Assembly (NCBI RefSeq): GCF_000420165.1
Contig: NZ_ATUK01000012.1
Span: 186,001-250,000, forward strand
Direction of reading: 5' to 3'
DNA length: 64,000 bases
Source: Thioalkalivibrio sp. AKL19
Lineage (GTDB): Bacteria; Pseudomonadota; Gammaproteobacteria; Ectothiorhodospirales; Ectothiorhodospiraceae
The position numbers and the translations under genes are program-made. The notes under the pieces are model-generated. The model had not been told where the DNA came from, ran no database searches, and saw only the letters and a program-made list of their open reading frames with translations. Of this stretch, positions 8,918-17,749 are shown one piece after another (the first letter of the stretch is position 1; each line of letters opens with the position of its first letter).

Positions 8918-9418
8918 ATGCTTCGCGGCAACTTCTCCGGGCGCACCGCCTGGCGTTGGCTGATGCTCGGCGCCCTGCCCCTGCTGTTCCTGGCCGGCTG
9001 CGGCGGCAGCGTGGAACCGCCGCCGATGATGGAGGCGCGCGGCGACCAGTGCGTCGAACCCCTGGACGTGATCCGCAAGGATCACGGCAAGCTGCTGATG
9101 CACGAACGTGACGACGCGGTGATCCGTGCGGTGCGGAACCCTGACCACAGCTTTGTCGGCTGCATCGACTGCCACGTCGCCACCGAGGCACGCCATACCC
9201 AGCCGGAGACCCACTTCTGCGCCAGCTGCCACAGCTTCAACGCGGTGCGCATGGACTGCTTCGAGTGCCATCGGGACCGGCCGGAAGCCGAACACCTGCA
9301 CACGCTGAACCCGCATGCGCCGGGGGTGGACTTCGCCTGGGCCCCGAACCACCGGGGCTTGGCCGCGAGCCTCGCGGAGGTCGACCTGCTCCCGCCGCCG
9401 GAGGCCCCGAAACCATGA
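8918..9418 (+). CDS. dsrJ: DsrJ, triheme cytochrome c
   Basis: 166-aa periplasmic triheme cytochrome c of the DsrMKJOP complex. Three CxxCH heme sites are visible: CIDCH, CASCH and CFECH. The N-terminus has a positively charged start, a hydrophobic stretch and the sequence LAGC with C28, which reads as a lipobox. The protein may therefore be a lipoprotein rather than anchored by an uncleaved signal as described for Allochromatium. It begins two bases after dsrL and its stop overlaps the dsrO start. Confidence 0.95.
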   Translation: MLRGNFSGRTAWRWLMLGALPLLFLAGCGGSVEPPPMMEARGDQCVEPLDVIRKDHGKLLMHERDDAVIRAVRNPDHSFVGCIDCHVATEARHTQPETHFCASCHSFNAVRMDCFECHRDRPEAEHLHTLNPHAPGVDFAWAPNHRGLAASLAEVDLLPPPEAPKP

Positions 9419-10146
9419 GCCAGAAGACCAGCGCCCCCATCTCTCGCCGCCAGTTCATCACCGGCGCCGCCGCGGCGGTGGCCAGCGTCACCATCGCGCC
9501 GGGCGTGTTCCTGATGCGCCCGGCCGATGCCGGGACCGCCGAGGGCGTCCGCTGGGGCCTGCTGATCGACAGCAACCGTTGCGGCGACTGCAATGCCTGC
9601 GTCACCGCCTGTCACGAGGAGAACGGCGTACGCGGGATGGATCGGCCGCGCACCGACGCCCAGTGGATCCGCAAGGTCGAGCTGCGCGATCCCGACACCG
9701 GCCACAGCCATTCCCTGCCAGTCATGTGCCAGCACTGCGAACACCCGCCCTGCGAGGATGTCTGCCCGACCGGCGCCTCGTTCCGGCGCGCGGACGGCAT
9801 CGTGCTGGTCAACAAGCACACCTGTATCGGCTGTCGCTACTGCATGCTGGCCTGCCCCTACAAGGCCCGCTCGTTCATTCACGAAACCCTGACCGACCAG
9901 GCCGCGCACGCCCCGCGCGGCAAGGGCACGGTGGAGAGCTGCACGCTTTGCGTGCATCGCATCGACCGCGGTGAACGCACCACCGCCTGCGTCGAGGCCT
10001 GCCACGACAAGGGCAATGGCGCGATGCTCTTCGGGGATCTCAACGACCCCGACTCCGCGATCTCCCGCGAACTTGCAGAACACGGCGGCACCGCGATCCG
10101 GGCGGACCTGGGCCTGAACCCCGGCGTGCGCTACCAGGGCATCTGA
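9415..10146 (+). CDS. dsrO: DsrO, periplasmic ferredoxin-like subunit
   Basis: 243-aa iron-sulfur protein with a Tat signal (SRRQFITG, residues 10-17), so it is exported folded to the periplasm and partners DsrP and DsrJ. Multiple Cys clusters are visible: CGDCNACVTAC, CQHCEHPPCEDVC, CIGCRYCMLAC and CTLC. These indicate about four [4Fe-4S] clusters, as in other NrfC/DsrO proteins. The ATG at 9415 overlaps the dsrJ stop (ATGA), giving translational coupling. In-frame sequence upstream lies within dsrJ. Confidence 0.95.
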   Translation: MSQKTSAPISRRQFITGAAAAVASVTIAPGVFLMRPADAGTAEGVRWGLLIDSNRCGDCNACVTACHEENGVRGMDRPRTDAQWIRKVELRDPDTGHSHSLPVMCQHCEHPPCEDVCPTGASFRRADGIVLVNKHTCIGCRYCMLACPYKARSFIHETLTDQAAHAPRGKGTVESCTLCVHRIDRGERTTACVEACHDKGNGAMLFGDLNDPDSAISRELAEHGGTAIRADLGLNPGVRYQGI

Positions 10147-10165
10147 CATCCGAGGCATGAGCACT

Positions 10166-11410
10166 ATGACAGCGAAACCCCAGTTTCGGGCGCTCGACGG
10201 GCGCAGCGGCGGCTATTACGGACTGCTGGGCATCCTGGTCGTCGTGATCGGGCTCGGGCTGCTGGCGGCCGTGCTGAAATCCGCGCACGGACATTACATC
10301 ACCGGGATGGACAACCAGATCGTCTGGGGCCTGCCGCACGTGTTCGCGATCTTCCTGATCGTGGCGGCCTCCGGGGCGCTGAACGTGGCCTCGATTGCCT
10401 CGGTGTTCGGCCGCACCATCTACAAGCCGCTGGCTCCGCTGTCGGGGCTGCTCGCGGTGGCCCTGCTGGTGGGTGGTCTGGCGATCCTGGTGCTGGATCT
10501 GGGCCGGCCGGATCGGCTGGTGGTGGCGATGACCCACTACAACTTCAAGTCGATCTTTGCCTGGAACATCTTCCTGTACACCGGCTTCATCGCGATCGTG
10601 CTGGTGTACCTGTGGTTCCTGATGGAACGTCGCATGAACCGCTATGCCCCGACGACCGGGATGCTGGCGTTTGTCTGGCGCCTGATCCTGACCACCGGTA
10701 CCGGTGCGATCTTCGGCTTCCTGGTCGCCCGCGAGGCCTACGACGCCGCGATCCTCGCACCGCTGTTCATCGCCATGTCATTCGCCTTCGGCCTCGCGGT
10801 GTTCCTGCTCGTCACCCTGGCGGCCTACCAATGGAGCGAGCGCCCGCTGGGCGACCTGATCCTGCGCCGTCTGAAGAATCTCCTGGGGGTGTTTGTCGCC
10901 GTGGTGCTGTATTTCGTCGCGGTCTATCACCTGACCAACCTGTACGCGACCCGCCTGCATGGCGTGGAGACCTTCCTGCTTCTCGAAGGCGGGATCTACC
11001 CTGCGCTGTTCTGGGTCGGGCAGATCCTGCTGGGCAGCCTGCTGCCACTGGCACTGCTGTTCCATCCGGTATGGAGCCGCGCGCGCAAGGTGATCGCCAC
11101 TGCCAGTGCCCTCGTCATCCTGGGTGGCCTGGCCCAGCTCTACGTCATCATCATCGGCGGACAGGCCTACCCGTTGGACATGTTCCCGGGTTTCGAGGTC
11201 AGCAGCAGCTTCTACGATGGCGTGGTCGTACCCTACACCCCAACCCTGGTCGAGTTCCTGCTCGGCCTGGGCGGGGTCGGCCTGGCGCTGTTCCTGGTCG
11301 TGGTAGCGATCAAGTTCCTGCATTTCCTCCCGGTCAGCCTGGCCGATCACAAGGTCGACCCGCATCACGCCTCCCGCACCGACACCGTTACCGCGTCGGC
11401 CGAAACATGA
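10166..11410 (+). CDS. dsrP: DsrP, NrfD-family membrane subunit
   Basis: 414-aa polytopic protein of the NrfD/PsrC family that forms the quinone-interacting membrane partner of DsrO. Around ten hydrophobic segments are visible over the length. GAGG at 10152-10155 is ten bases before the ATG at 10166 but only one base before an alternative ATG at 10157. The later start is therefore preferred, although the other would add only three residues. Confidence 0.94.
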   Translation: MTAKPQFRALDGRSGGYYGLLGILVVVIGLGLLAAVLKSAHGHYITGMDNQIVWGLPHVFAIFLIVAASGALNVASIASVFGRTIYKPLAPLSGLLAVALLVGGLAILVLDLGRPDRLVVAMTHYNFKSIFAWNIFLYTGFIAIVLVYLWFLMERRMNRYAPTTGMLAFVWRLILTTGTGAIFGFLVAREAYDAAILAPLFIAMSFAFGLAVFLLVTLAAYQWSERPLGDLILRRLKNLLGVFVAVVLYFVAVYHLTNLYATRLHGVETFLLLEGGIYPALFWVGQILLGSLLPLALLFHPVWSRARKVIATASALVILGGLAQLYVIIIGGQAYPLDMFPGFEVSSSFYDGVVVPYTPTLVEFLLGLGGVGLALFLVVVAIKFLHFLPVSLADHKVDPHHASRTDTVTASAET

Positions 11411-11429
11411 CCCGGACGCGCGCCTGACC

Positions 11430-12842
11430 ATGGCACACCTGCTGCTCGCGGCCGCGCACAAATCCTCCGGCAAGACGACGCTCGCCACCGCGCTGTGCGC
11501 GGCCCTGACGGACCGCGGCCTGACGGTCCAGCCATTCAAGAAGGGGCCCGACTACATCGACCCGCTGTGGCTGGGCCGGGCGGCCGGCCGTGCCTGCGTG
11601 AACCTGGACTTTCACACCCAGGAGCCGGAGGAGATCCGCGCCCTGGCCGCACATTGCAGCCAGGGCGCCGACCTGTGTCTGACCGAGGCGAACAAGGGTT
11701 TGTTTGACGGCGTCGACCCCGAGGGCAGCGACTGCAATGCGGCGCTGGCGAGGCTGCTCGACCTGCCGGTGGTGCTGGTGATCGACTGCCGCGGCATGAC
11801 CCGCGGCATCGCGCCGCTGTTGCTGGGATACCAGGCATTCGACCCGGAAACCCGGATCGCCGGGATCATCCTCAACCGCATCGGTGGGGCTCGCCACGAG
11901 TCGAAATTGCGCATGGCCGTGGAGCGCTATACCGACCTCCCGGTGCTGGGTGCCGTGCACGAGAACCCGTCCCTGCGAATCTCCGAGCGTCACCTGGGGC
12001 TCATCCCCAGTAACGAGCTGAGCGGCGCCGACCAGCAGATCCGGCGGATGGCCTCGGCCATCGCCACTCAGGTGGATCTGGATGCGCTGATCCAGATTGC
12101 CTCCGGGGCAGGTCCGGTGCCGGTCACCTCCGCGCCCCGCCCGCAACCCGCCAGCACGCCGGTGCGCATCGCGGTCGCGCGCGACGCGGCGTTCGGCTTC
12201 TACTACTCCACCGATCTGGACGCTCTCGAAGCGGCCGGGGCCGAACTGCGGTTTTTCGATACCCTGCGCGATACCGCCCTCCCCGCGGCCGATGCCTTGT
12301 TGATCGGGGGTGGCTTCCCGGAGACCCAGCTCGAGGCCCTGTCCGCGAACGCGCCCATGCGCCAGGCCATCCACGCGGCGATCGAGGGCGGGATGCCGGC
12401 CTACGCCGAATGCGGGGGGCTGATGTACCTAAGCCGCTCGATCCGCTGGCACGGCCGGCAACACCCGATGGTCGCCGCGATCCCTGCTGACTGCGTGATG
12501 CACGAGCGCCCCCAGGGGAGGGGGTATGTCTATCTGTGCGAGACCGGGGCCGGCCTGTGGCCACGCCTGCCCGATACGCCGAGCGGACGCCCACTACCCG
12601 CCCACGAGTTCCATTACTCCGCCCTGGAGGCAATGGATCCCGATACGTTCTATGCCTACGAAATCCAGCGCGGTCGCGGGGTGGACGGGCGCCACGACGG
12701 GATTCTGTATCGCAACCTGCTGGCCACTTACAGCCACCAGCGGCACACTCGCTGCAACCCCTGGGCGAGCCGCTTCGTGGCCTTCATTCGCCAGCACCTG
12801 CACGAACGCACGCGCGAGACGGCCACTGCCAGCGCGCCCTGA
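11430..12842 (+). CDS. dsrN: DsrN, siroheme amidase (CobB/CbiA-like)
   Basis: 470-aa protein of the cobyrinic acid a,c-diamide synthase family. In dsr operons it is held to amidate siroheme for DsrAB. The N-terminal P-loop domain shows HKSSGKTTLA near residues 10-19 and GPDY downstream. The C-terminal class I glutaminase-like domain has the nucleophile in AECGGLMYL (about residue 329). It follows dsrP by 19 bases. No strong ribosome binding site is seen, so coupling to dsrP is likely. Confidence 0.93.
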   Translation: MAHLLLAAAHKSSGKTTLATALCAALTDRGLTVQPFKKGPDYIDPLWLGRAAGRACVNLDFHTQEPEEIRALAAHCSQGADLCLTEANKGLFDGVDPEGSDCNAALARLLDLPVVLVIDCRGMTRGIAPLLLGYQAFDPETRIAGIILNRIGGARHESKLRMAVERYTDLPVLGAVHENPSLRISERHLGLIPSNELSGADQQIRRMASAIATQVDLDALIQIASGAGPVPVTSAPRPQPASTPVRIAVARDAAFGFYYSTDLDALEAAGAELRFFDTLRDTALPAADALLIGGGFPETQLEALSANAPMRQAIHAAIEGGMPAYAECGGLMYLSRSIRWHGRQHPMVAAIPADCVMHERPQGRGYVYLCETGAGLWPRLPDTPSGRPLPAHEFHYSALEAMDPDTFYAYEIQRGRGVDGRHDGILYRNLLATYSHQRHTRCNPWASRFVAFIRQHLHERTRETATASAP

Positions 12843-12856
12843 ATCTGGAGTCGAAC

Positions 12857-13210
12857 ATGCTCAGCCTTACCCCGGACGCCGCCACACAGATCAAGCAGTC
12901 CGCCCGCGAGAGCCAAATGGAACACACCGCATTGCGGATCGCGGCTCAGCGCAAGTCGGACGGCGCGATCGAATACGGCATGGGCTTCGACGACACGGGG
13001 CGCGAAGACGACTTGACCTTCAAGAGCGAAGGCGTGTGGCTCGTCGTCGATCCCTTGTGCGTCGATCTCCTGAAGAACGCGGTGCTGGACTACGTCGAAT
13101 ATGAACCCGGGCAGTATCGCTTCATTTTCCTGAACCCGAACGACCCGCATTACAGCCCGCCGGCCGGCAACAGCGCAGCCCCGCCGGCCGCCCCCGGCCA
13201 ACAGCCGTAA
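12857..13210 (+). CDS. dsrR: DsrR, A-type carrier-like protein without cluster cysteines
   Basis: 117-aa protein of the IscA/HesB fold. Like Allochromatium DsrR it lacks the C-terminal C-x-C cluster ligands of true A-type carriers: the corresponding region reads IFLNPNDP. DsrR is known to affect dsr expression post-transcriptionally, so a scaffold function is unlikely. GGAG ahead of the ATG at 12857 supports this start. The last 20 residues are a Pro/Ala-rich tail. Last gene of the + strand dsr operon, ending 30 bases from a convergent gene. Confidence 0.9.
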   Translation: MLSLTPDAATQIKQSARESQMEHTALRIAAQRKSDGAIEYGMGFDDTGREDDLTFKSEGVWLVVDPLCVDLLKNAVLDYVEYEPGQYRFIFLNPNDPHYSPPAGNSAAPPAAPGQQP

Positions 13211-13240
13211 CACGGAAGGCGCCCGCGATTCAGCTCCGGG

Positions 13241-14320
13241 TCAGGTCAGCGCAGGGTGTAGCGCCGGGAGCTGGGCGTCGGCGGTTGGCCAGTGTTCCGG
13301 GGCCTCGGCGAGCAGGCGCCGGGCGGTCGCCAGCCAGTGCTCGCGGGCCGGCACGACCAGTCGCCTGATCGGCTCCGACGAGCCTTTGCGCACCGCGTCC
13401 TCGTAGGCCTCTCGCAATTGCGGAAACAGCGCCGCGCGCATGCCACCAAGGTTGGCAAAGTAGAAGTGCAACGGCCCGGTGGTCGGGCTGGACAACAGGG
13501 CCGGCAGGGTCACGAGCATATCCGCCAGGTGATCGCGCACCGCTCGCAGCACGCGTTCCGAACGGGTGCCCAGCACCTCGGCCATGCACTCCTGCCAGTC
13601 GGGACCGAGGAAATCCCCGGCCAGGACCTCCCCCACCTCGTGCCAGACCGCCGCCTCCAGTTCACCGTCGACCACGCGCTCGAACGCAGGATCCCGATCC
13701 GGGTCGTGACCATAGGCGCGCAGCGCGCGCCCCATGCCGTCCTCCGGCTGGCCACGGAACTGCCAGGCCTCGGCCGCCTCGAGCACCATCCGACGCACCG
13801 ATTCACGGCGCACGAAGATCCGCCCCTCGCGCGACATCGCCGGTGGGGCGACGAGATCGCGTGCCAGCTCGTCACCCACGACGTGGATACGGTAACCGTC
13901 AAAATCCTCGCACTGCTCCAGCTGCCCGAGGAAAAATACCGGCCGGCCACCGCGTCCGTAACCGGCCCCGTAGGCCAACCCATGAGCCGCCAGTCGCTGG
14001 TTGATCGCGTCCTCGTCGAACGGGTCGTACGCGACGTCGTCCAGCATCAGGGGTTCCAGCTCCACGTCCTCGAGTTCCTGCCAGCGCTGCTCGCGCGCGA
14101 CCACCCAATCTCCGACCGCCTGACGATCAAGCGCGGCGTTCGGGGCCAGACCCTGCTCCCACCGGTAGAACTCACGCATCTCCAGCAGGTAGATGCACAA
14201 CGTGGCATTGCCGGCGTACTGCGCATCGGCGATATCGCAGTTGCGCTGTACGCCGGCCGCCAACTGGCGGAGCTCGGGGGTAAGCGAGGAACAGGATTGC
14301 GCGTGCTGGACATCGGCCAT
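13241..14320 (-). CDS. Conserved protein of unknown function, DsrS-like or Sfum_1244-like
   Basis: 359-aa soluble protein, about 40 kDa, with no signal peptide or membrane segment. GGAGA eight bases upstream sets the start at 14320, reading MADVQHAQSC. The N-terminal region has CDIADAQYAG and a CIYLLEMREFYRWEQGL stretch that I associate with the Sfum_1244 family. The remainder is acidic and shows no catalytic motif. Size and position next to dsrR make it a candidate DsrS, the 40-kDa soluble protein ending the Allochromatium dsr cluster, but here it is convergent with dsrR. No function can be given. Confidence 0.7.
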   Translation of the reverse strand: MADVQHAQSCSSLTPELRQLAAGVQRNCDIADAQYAGNATLCIYLLEMREFYRWEQGLAPNAALDRQAVGDWVVAREQRWQELEDVELEPLMLDDVAYDPFDEDAINQRLAAHGLAYGAGYGRGGRPVFFLGQLEQCEDFDGYRIHVVGDELARDLVAPPAMSREGRIFVRRESVRRMVLEAAEAWQFRGQPEDGMGRALRAYGHDPDRDPAFERVVDGELEAAVWHEVGEVLAGDFLGPDWQECMAEVLGTRSERVLRAVRDHLADMLVTLPALLSSPTTGPLHFYFANLGGMRAALFPQLREAYEDAVRKGSSEPIRRLVVPAREHWLATARRLLAEAPEHWPTADAQLPALHPALT

Positions 14321-14350
14321 CGGGATCTCGTCTCCACTTGGGAAGCACTG

Positions 14351-14370
14351 AAAAAGCCGGCCAGGCTTTC
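14351..14370 (-). terminator. Candidate attenuator before the DsrS-like gene
   Basis: On the minus strand, AAAGCC pairs with GGCTTT around a short loop and runs into TTTTT. It sits in the leader, about 30 bases before the start codon. The stem is short, so this is tentative. Confidence 0.35.
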
Positions 14371-14412
14371 CGGTACAAGCGGCGGCGCAAATACAGTTGC
14401 GCGGCTTGGTTG

Positions 14413-14440
14413 GGAACCACCACCTCTGGTGGTCGGTTCC
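14413..14440. repeat. Inverted repeat in the leader
   Basis: GGAACC ACCACC, then TCT, then GGTGGT C GGTTCC: two six-base half-stems that pair fully with a single bulged base. It may be an RNA hairpin in the minus-strand leader. Confidence 0.6.
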
Positions 14441-14627
14441 GGAGGTACGCCCCGACCTTCCGGGGGCACTCGCTCGATCATCGACTTCCTTGCATGGGGA
14501 CCCCGTCCAGTCCTTGCGCAGGGAGCCTTGGCGTGGCGAAACCACCCGTAACTGCGATTCCGCCTCCCTGTCTGGAGAATAGTCGACGCACCCCCGGGTA
14601 ACCATCCAACCCCACAGCCCATGCAAC

Positions 14628-14653
14628 AAAAAAGACCCTGCCAAGGCAGGGTC
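14628..14653 (-). terminator. Terminator of the opuA operon
   Basis: Nine-base perfect stem (14634-14642 with 14645-14653) followed on the minus strand by six T, 75 bases after the stop of the substrate-binding protein gene. Confidence 0.88.
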
Positions 14654-14727
14654 CTGATGACGGAAACATCGATTGAAGGCGCTTCCCGGGAACACGTCCG
14701 TGTGCCCCGTCGCCCGGGCCAGTGGCC

Positions 14728-15597
14728 TCAGTCAATCACGCCGCTTACCCAGTAGTTCACGTATTGCGGGTGATCGTTGATGAAGCGCTCCACGGCGTCG
14801 TCATAGGAGTTCTCCTGAGCAAAGAACATCGCGTCCTCCAGGGTTTCGAGGTCGATATGCATGCGCGAGATCATCATCGCCACGTCGTGATAGTCCTCCG
14901 CGAAACCCTCGCGCGCCAGGGCATGGATGCGCTCGAAACTCCCCAGGGCCCCTTCCGGGTCTTCCAGGTAGCGCAGGTCGTAGGCGCCGAATTTCCAGTG
15001 CGGGCTCCAGCCGGTCACCACGATCCACTCGTCGCGACGGATCGCACGCTCCAGCGCGGAGGTCATGCCGGCACCGGAGGAGATCTGCAGGTCATAGCCA
15101 TCCAGGCCGTAGGTCTCGATGGCCTCTTCGGAGAGCCGGGTCAGGCCTGCGCCGGGGTCGATCCCGGTAATGCGGCCATCCAGCCGATCGCGGACCGAGT
15201 CCTTCTTCAGATCCTCGATGGAACCGAGCTCGTCCTCGGGGATATAGTCCGGTACAACCCAGCCGAGACGGGCATTGCCGTACAGCGGGCCCAGATTCAC
15301 CACGTCCTGCCCCACGCGATCCATATAGTCGGCGTGGGTACCCGGCAGCCAGGCCATCAGCATCATGTCGATGTCACCGGAGGCCAGGCCCTGATACTGC
15401 GGGGCGATGTCGGTCTGGATCAGTTCGACCGAATAGCCCATCTCGTCCTCGATGACGCGTTCGGCCAGCTTGGTCACGAACTCGGCGTCGGACCACGCGG
15501 TCCAGCCAATCTGGATGTCGGCGGCCTGGGCCGTGGAGAGGCCCATGGAGGCGGCCAGCACACCGCCCAGCAGGGTTGAAGTCAGTGTCTTGTTCAT
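14728..15597 (-). CDS. opuAC: Glycine betaine ABC transporter substrate-binding protein
   Basis: 289-aa periplasmic binding protein of the ProX/OpuAC type for uptake of glycine betaine or proline betaine. A signal peptide of about 24 residues ends in AQAA. Aromatic residues suited to a quaternary-amine cage appear early (GWTAWSDAEF) and later (GWSPHWKF). AAGGAG is eight bases upstream of the ATG at 15597. It is the last gene of an ATPase-permease-binding-protein operon and fits a halophilic, compatible-solute-using host. Substrate is inferred from family. Confidence 0.9.
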   Translation of the reverse strand: MNKTLTSTLLGGVLAASMGLSTAQAADIQIGWTAWSDAEFVTKLAERVIEDEMGYSVELIQTDIAPQYQGLASGDIDMMLMAWLPGTHADYMDRVGQDVVNLGPLYGNARLGWVVPDYIPEDELGSIEDLKKDSVRDRLDGRITGIDPGAGLTRLSEEAIETYGLDGYDLQISSGAGMTSALERAIRRDEWIVVTGWSPHWKFGAYDLRYLEDPEGALGSFERIHALAREGFAEDYHDVAMMISRMHIDLETLEDAMFFAQENSYDDAVERFINDHPQYVNYWVSGVID

Positions 15598-15647
15598 CGT
15601 GCTACTCCTTCCTTCGAGTGAAACGGATAGCGCGACACGAGGGCCGG

Positions 15648-16490
15648 TCAACGGCTCGCCTTGCGCCGCAGTCCTACGCTCTGGGTGATCCGGTCGAGCA
15701 GGATGGCGAGGATCACGACCCCCAGGCCGCCCTCGAACCCCAGCCCGACATCGAGCCGCTGGATACCGGTGAGCACGGTGTTGCCAAGCCCGCCAGCACC
15801 GATCATCGACGCGATCACCACCATGGAGAGTGCCAGCATGATGGTCTGGTTAATGCCCGCCATGATCGACGGCATCGCCAGAGGTAACTGAATCTTGGTC
15901 AGAAGCTGGCGCCGATTGCAACCGAAGGCCAGCCCGGCCTCGATCTGCTCGCGATTCACCTGGCGGATGCCGAGGTTGGTCAGGCGCACGACCGGCGGCA
16001 TGCAGAAGACCACCGTGGCGATCGCACCCGGCACCGTACCCAGGCCGAAGAAGATCGCCGCCGGGATCAGGTAGACAAACGGCGGCATGGTCTGCATCAG
16101 GTCCAGCACCGGACGGACCGAGGCCTCGACCCAGTCACTGCGCGCCATCGCGACCCCCACCGGCATGCCGACCGCCAGCGCCACGGCGGTGGCCGCCAGC
16201 ACCAGCGACAGGGTCTTGATCGTGGGCTCCCACAGATCCATCCCGAGGATCAGGCCCAGCGCGACGATGGCGAAGATGCCGAAGCGCCAGCTGACCCGCC
16301 ACCAGCTGAGTCCCACCAGGGCCAGCACCAGCAGCCAGGCCGGGATCGCCAGCAGCGCGCCCTCGAAGGAGTTGGTCAAGAGCCCGAGGAACCAGGCGAT
16401 GCCGTCCAGGGCCGGTTCCAGGTTGTCGAGGATCCAGTCAACTGCAGCCTCGATCCAGTCGCCGACGGGGATGTTGATGCGCCCTTCCAT
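15648..16490 (-). CDS. opuAB: Glycine betaine ABC transporter permease
   Basis: 280-aa ProW/OpuAB-type permease with an N-terminal segment containing WLLVLALVGL and five or more further membrane segments. It has the binding-protein-dependent transport signature around the ATPase-contact loop (ALAFGCNRRQLLTKIQLPLA). It starts one base from the stop of the ATPase gene, so the two are translationally coupled. Works with the flanking ATPase and binding protein. Confidence 0.92.
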   Translation of the reverse strand: MEGRINIPVGDWIEAAVDWILDNLEPALDGIAWFLGLLTNSFEGALLAIPAWLLVLALVGLSWWRVSWRFGIFAIVALGLILGMDLWEPTIKTLSLVLAATAVALAVGMPVGVAMARSDWVEASVRPVLDLMQTMPPFVYLIPAAIFFGLGTVPGAIATVVFCMPPVVRLTNLGIRQVNREQIEAGLAFGCNRRQLLTKIQLPLAMPSIMAGINQTIMLALSMVVIASMIGAGGLGNTVLTGIQRLDVGLGFEGGLGVVILAILLDRITQSVGLRRKASR

Positions 16491-16491
16491 G

Positions 16492-17697
16492 TCAGTGATC
16501 TCCGTTCGAGACAGCCGCCGTCCGGCTGCGGTCCAGGGCCTCGACCAGGCGCGGAAGGGTCACCAGGCCGCGGAATCGTCCATCCGCATCGACCACGGGG
16601 ATGGGCACCGGGCTCTTCGCGGCCCGCCCCGGCAGGTCCGCCAGCGCCATATCTTCGGCGACCGGCTCCACCTCGACGGCGACCTCGCTCGCGGGTCGGT
16701 CCACGGTCAACTCGCCCAGGCGCTTGGCCTGGACGACGGAGCGGAATCGACCGCCGGCATCGACGATCACTGCCTCGTTACCCGGGACGTGGGCAATGCG
16801 GTTGCGCGCCTCGCCGGCCGTGGTGTCGGCATCCAGCACCGGAATGTTCTCGCTGTCCATGATGTCACAGGCCTGGAACACCTGGGTGATGTCCACCCCG
16901 TGGAAAAACGAGCGCACGTACTCGTTGGCCGGGTCTACGATGATCTCTTTGGGCGTCCCGACCTGCACCACCTCGCCCCCCTGCATGATGGCGATGCGAT
17001 CGCCGATACGGATCGCCTCGTCCAGGTCGTGGGAGATGAAGACGACGGTACGTCGGTGTTCGCGTTGCAGGTCCAGGAGCCGGTCCTGCATCTCGGTGCG
17101 GATCAGCGGGTCCAGTGCCGAGAACGCCTCGTCCATCAGCATGATCGAGGGGTCGGTAGCCAGCGCCCGCGCCAGACCCACGCGCTGCTGCATCCCGCCG
17201 GAGAGCTCGTCGGGATAGCTGCGTGCATGGGCCTTGAGACCGACCTGATCGAGCGCCTCCAGCGCCCGCTGGCGGCGGCGGGCGCGGCCGACGCCGGCGA
17301 TCTCCAGGCCCAGTGCGGCATTGTCGATCACGGTCTTGTGCGGCATCAGGGCGAAGGACTGGAACACCATGGCCATGTCCTCGCTACGCAGCCGGATCAG
17401 CTCGCGCTGGCTCATCTGCGTGACATTGCGTCCGCGGACCTCCACGGTGCCGGCGGTCGGCTCGATCAGCCGGTTGAGCAGGCGCACCAGGGTCGACTTG
17501 CCGGACCCGGAAAGGCCCATCACCACGAAGATCTCGCCCTCGGCGATGTCCAGGTTGCAGTCCTTCACGCCCACGGTATTGCCGGTGCGCTCGAAGATGG
17601 TGTCCTTGTCCAGTCCGTCCTCGATGAGCCGCAGGCCCTCCTGCGGATTCGGGCCGAAGACCTTGTACAGCTCGCGCACCCGGATAATGGGTTCCAT
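16492..17697 (-). CDS. opuAA: Glycine betaine ABC transporter ATP-binding protein with CBS domains
   Basis: 401-aa ProV/OpuAA ATPase. Walker A GLSGSGKST is near residue 61, the signature LSGGMQQRVGLARAL near 165 and Walker B IMLMDEAFSALD near 187. The C-terminal ~120 residues form two CBS modules, which in OpuA sense ionic strength and gate transport. First gene of the opuA operon. A gene for a small receiver-like protein ends 52 bases upstream of its start, in the same direction. Confidence 0.93.
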   Translation of the reverse strand: MEPIIRVRELYKVFGPNPQEGLRLIEDGLDKDTIFERTGNTVGVKDCNLDIAEGEIFVVMGLSGSGKSTLVRLLNRLIEPTAGTVEVRGRNVTQMSQRELIRLRSEDMAMVFQSFALMPHKTVIDNAALGLEIAGVGRARRRQRALEALDQVGLKAHARSYPDELSGGMQQRVGLARALATDPSIMLMDEAFSALDPLIRTEMQDRLLDLQREHRRTVVFISHDLDEAIRIGDRIAIMQGGEVVQVGTPKEIIVDPANEYVRSFFHGVDITQVFQACDIMDSENIPVLDADTTAGEARNRIAHVPGNEAVIVDAGGRFRSVVQAKRLGELTVDRPASEVAVEVEPVAEDMALADLPGRAAKSPVPIPVVDADGRFRGLVTLPRLVEALDRSRTAAVSNGDH

Positions 17698-17749
17698 GCC
17701 TCGATCTCCCTGCAGCGCTACGTCCGGCCCTCGGGCCGGACCGGACCCG

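Larger units (their letters stand above)
14321..14627 (-). promoter_or_regulatory. Long, possibly structured leader of the DsrS-like gene
   Basis: About 300 bases separate the DsrS-like start from the opuA terminator and no other gene is credible. On the minus strand the leader can form a CAGGGAG/CTCCCTG stem enclosing a GTGG/CCAC hairpin, with GTCGA sequences flanking it. A strong inverted repeat lies at 14413-14440, and a short stem followed by TTTTT lies at 14351-14370, just ahead of the ribosome binding site. This layout resembles a riboswitch or attenuator. I do not recognise a known class. Confidence 0.4.

Noticed and set aside
14321-14695. N-terminal extension of the DsrS-like gene to 14695
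   Set aside because: It would run through the opuA terminator and low-quality sequence, and the ATG at 14320 has a good ribosome binding site.
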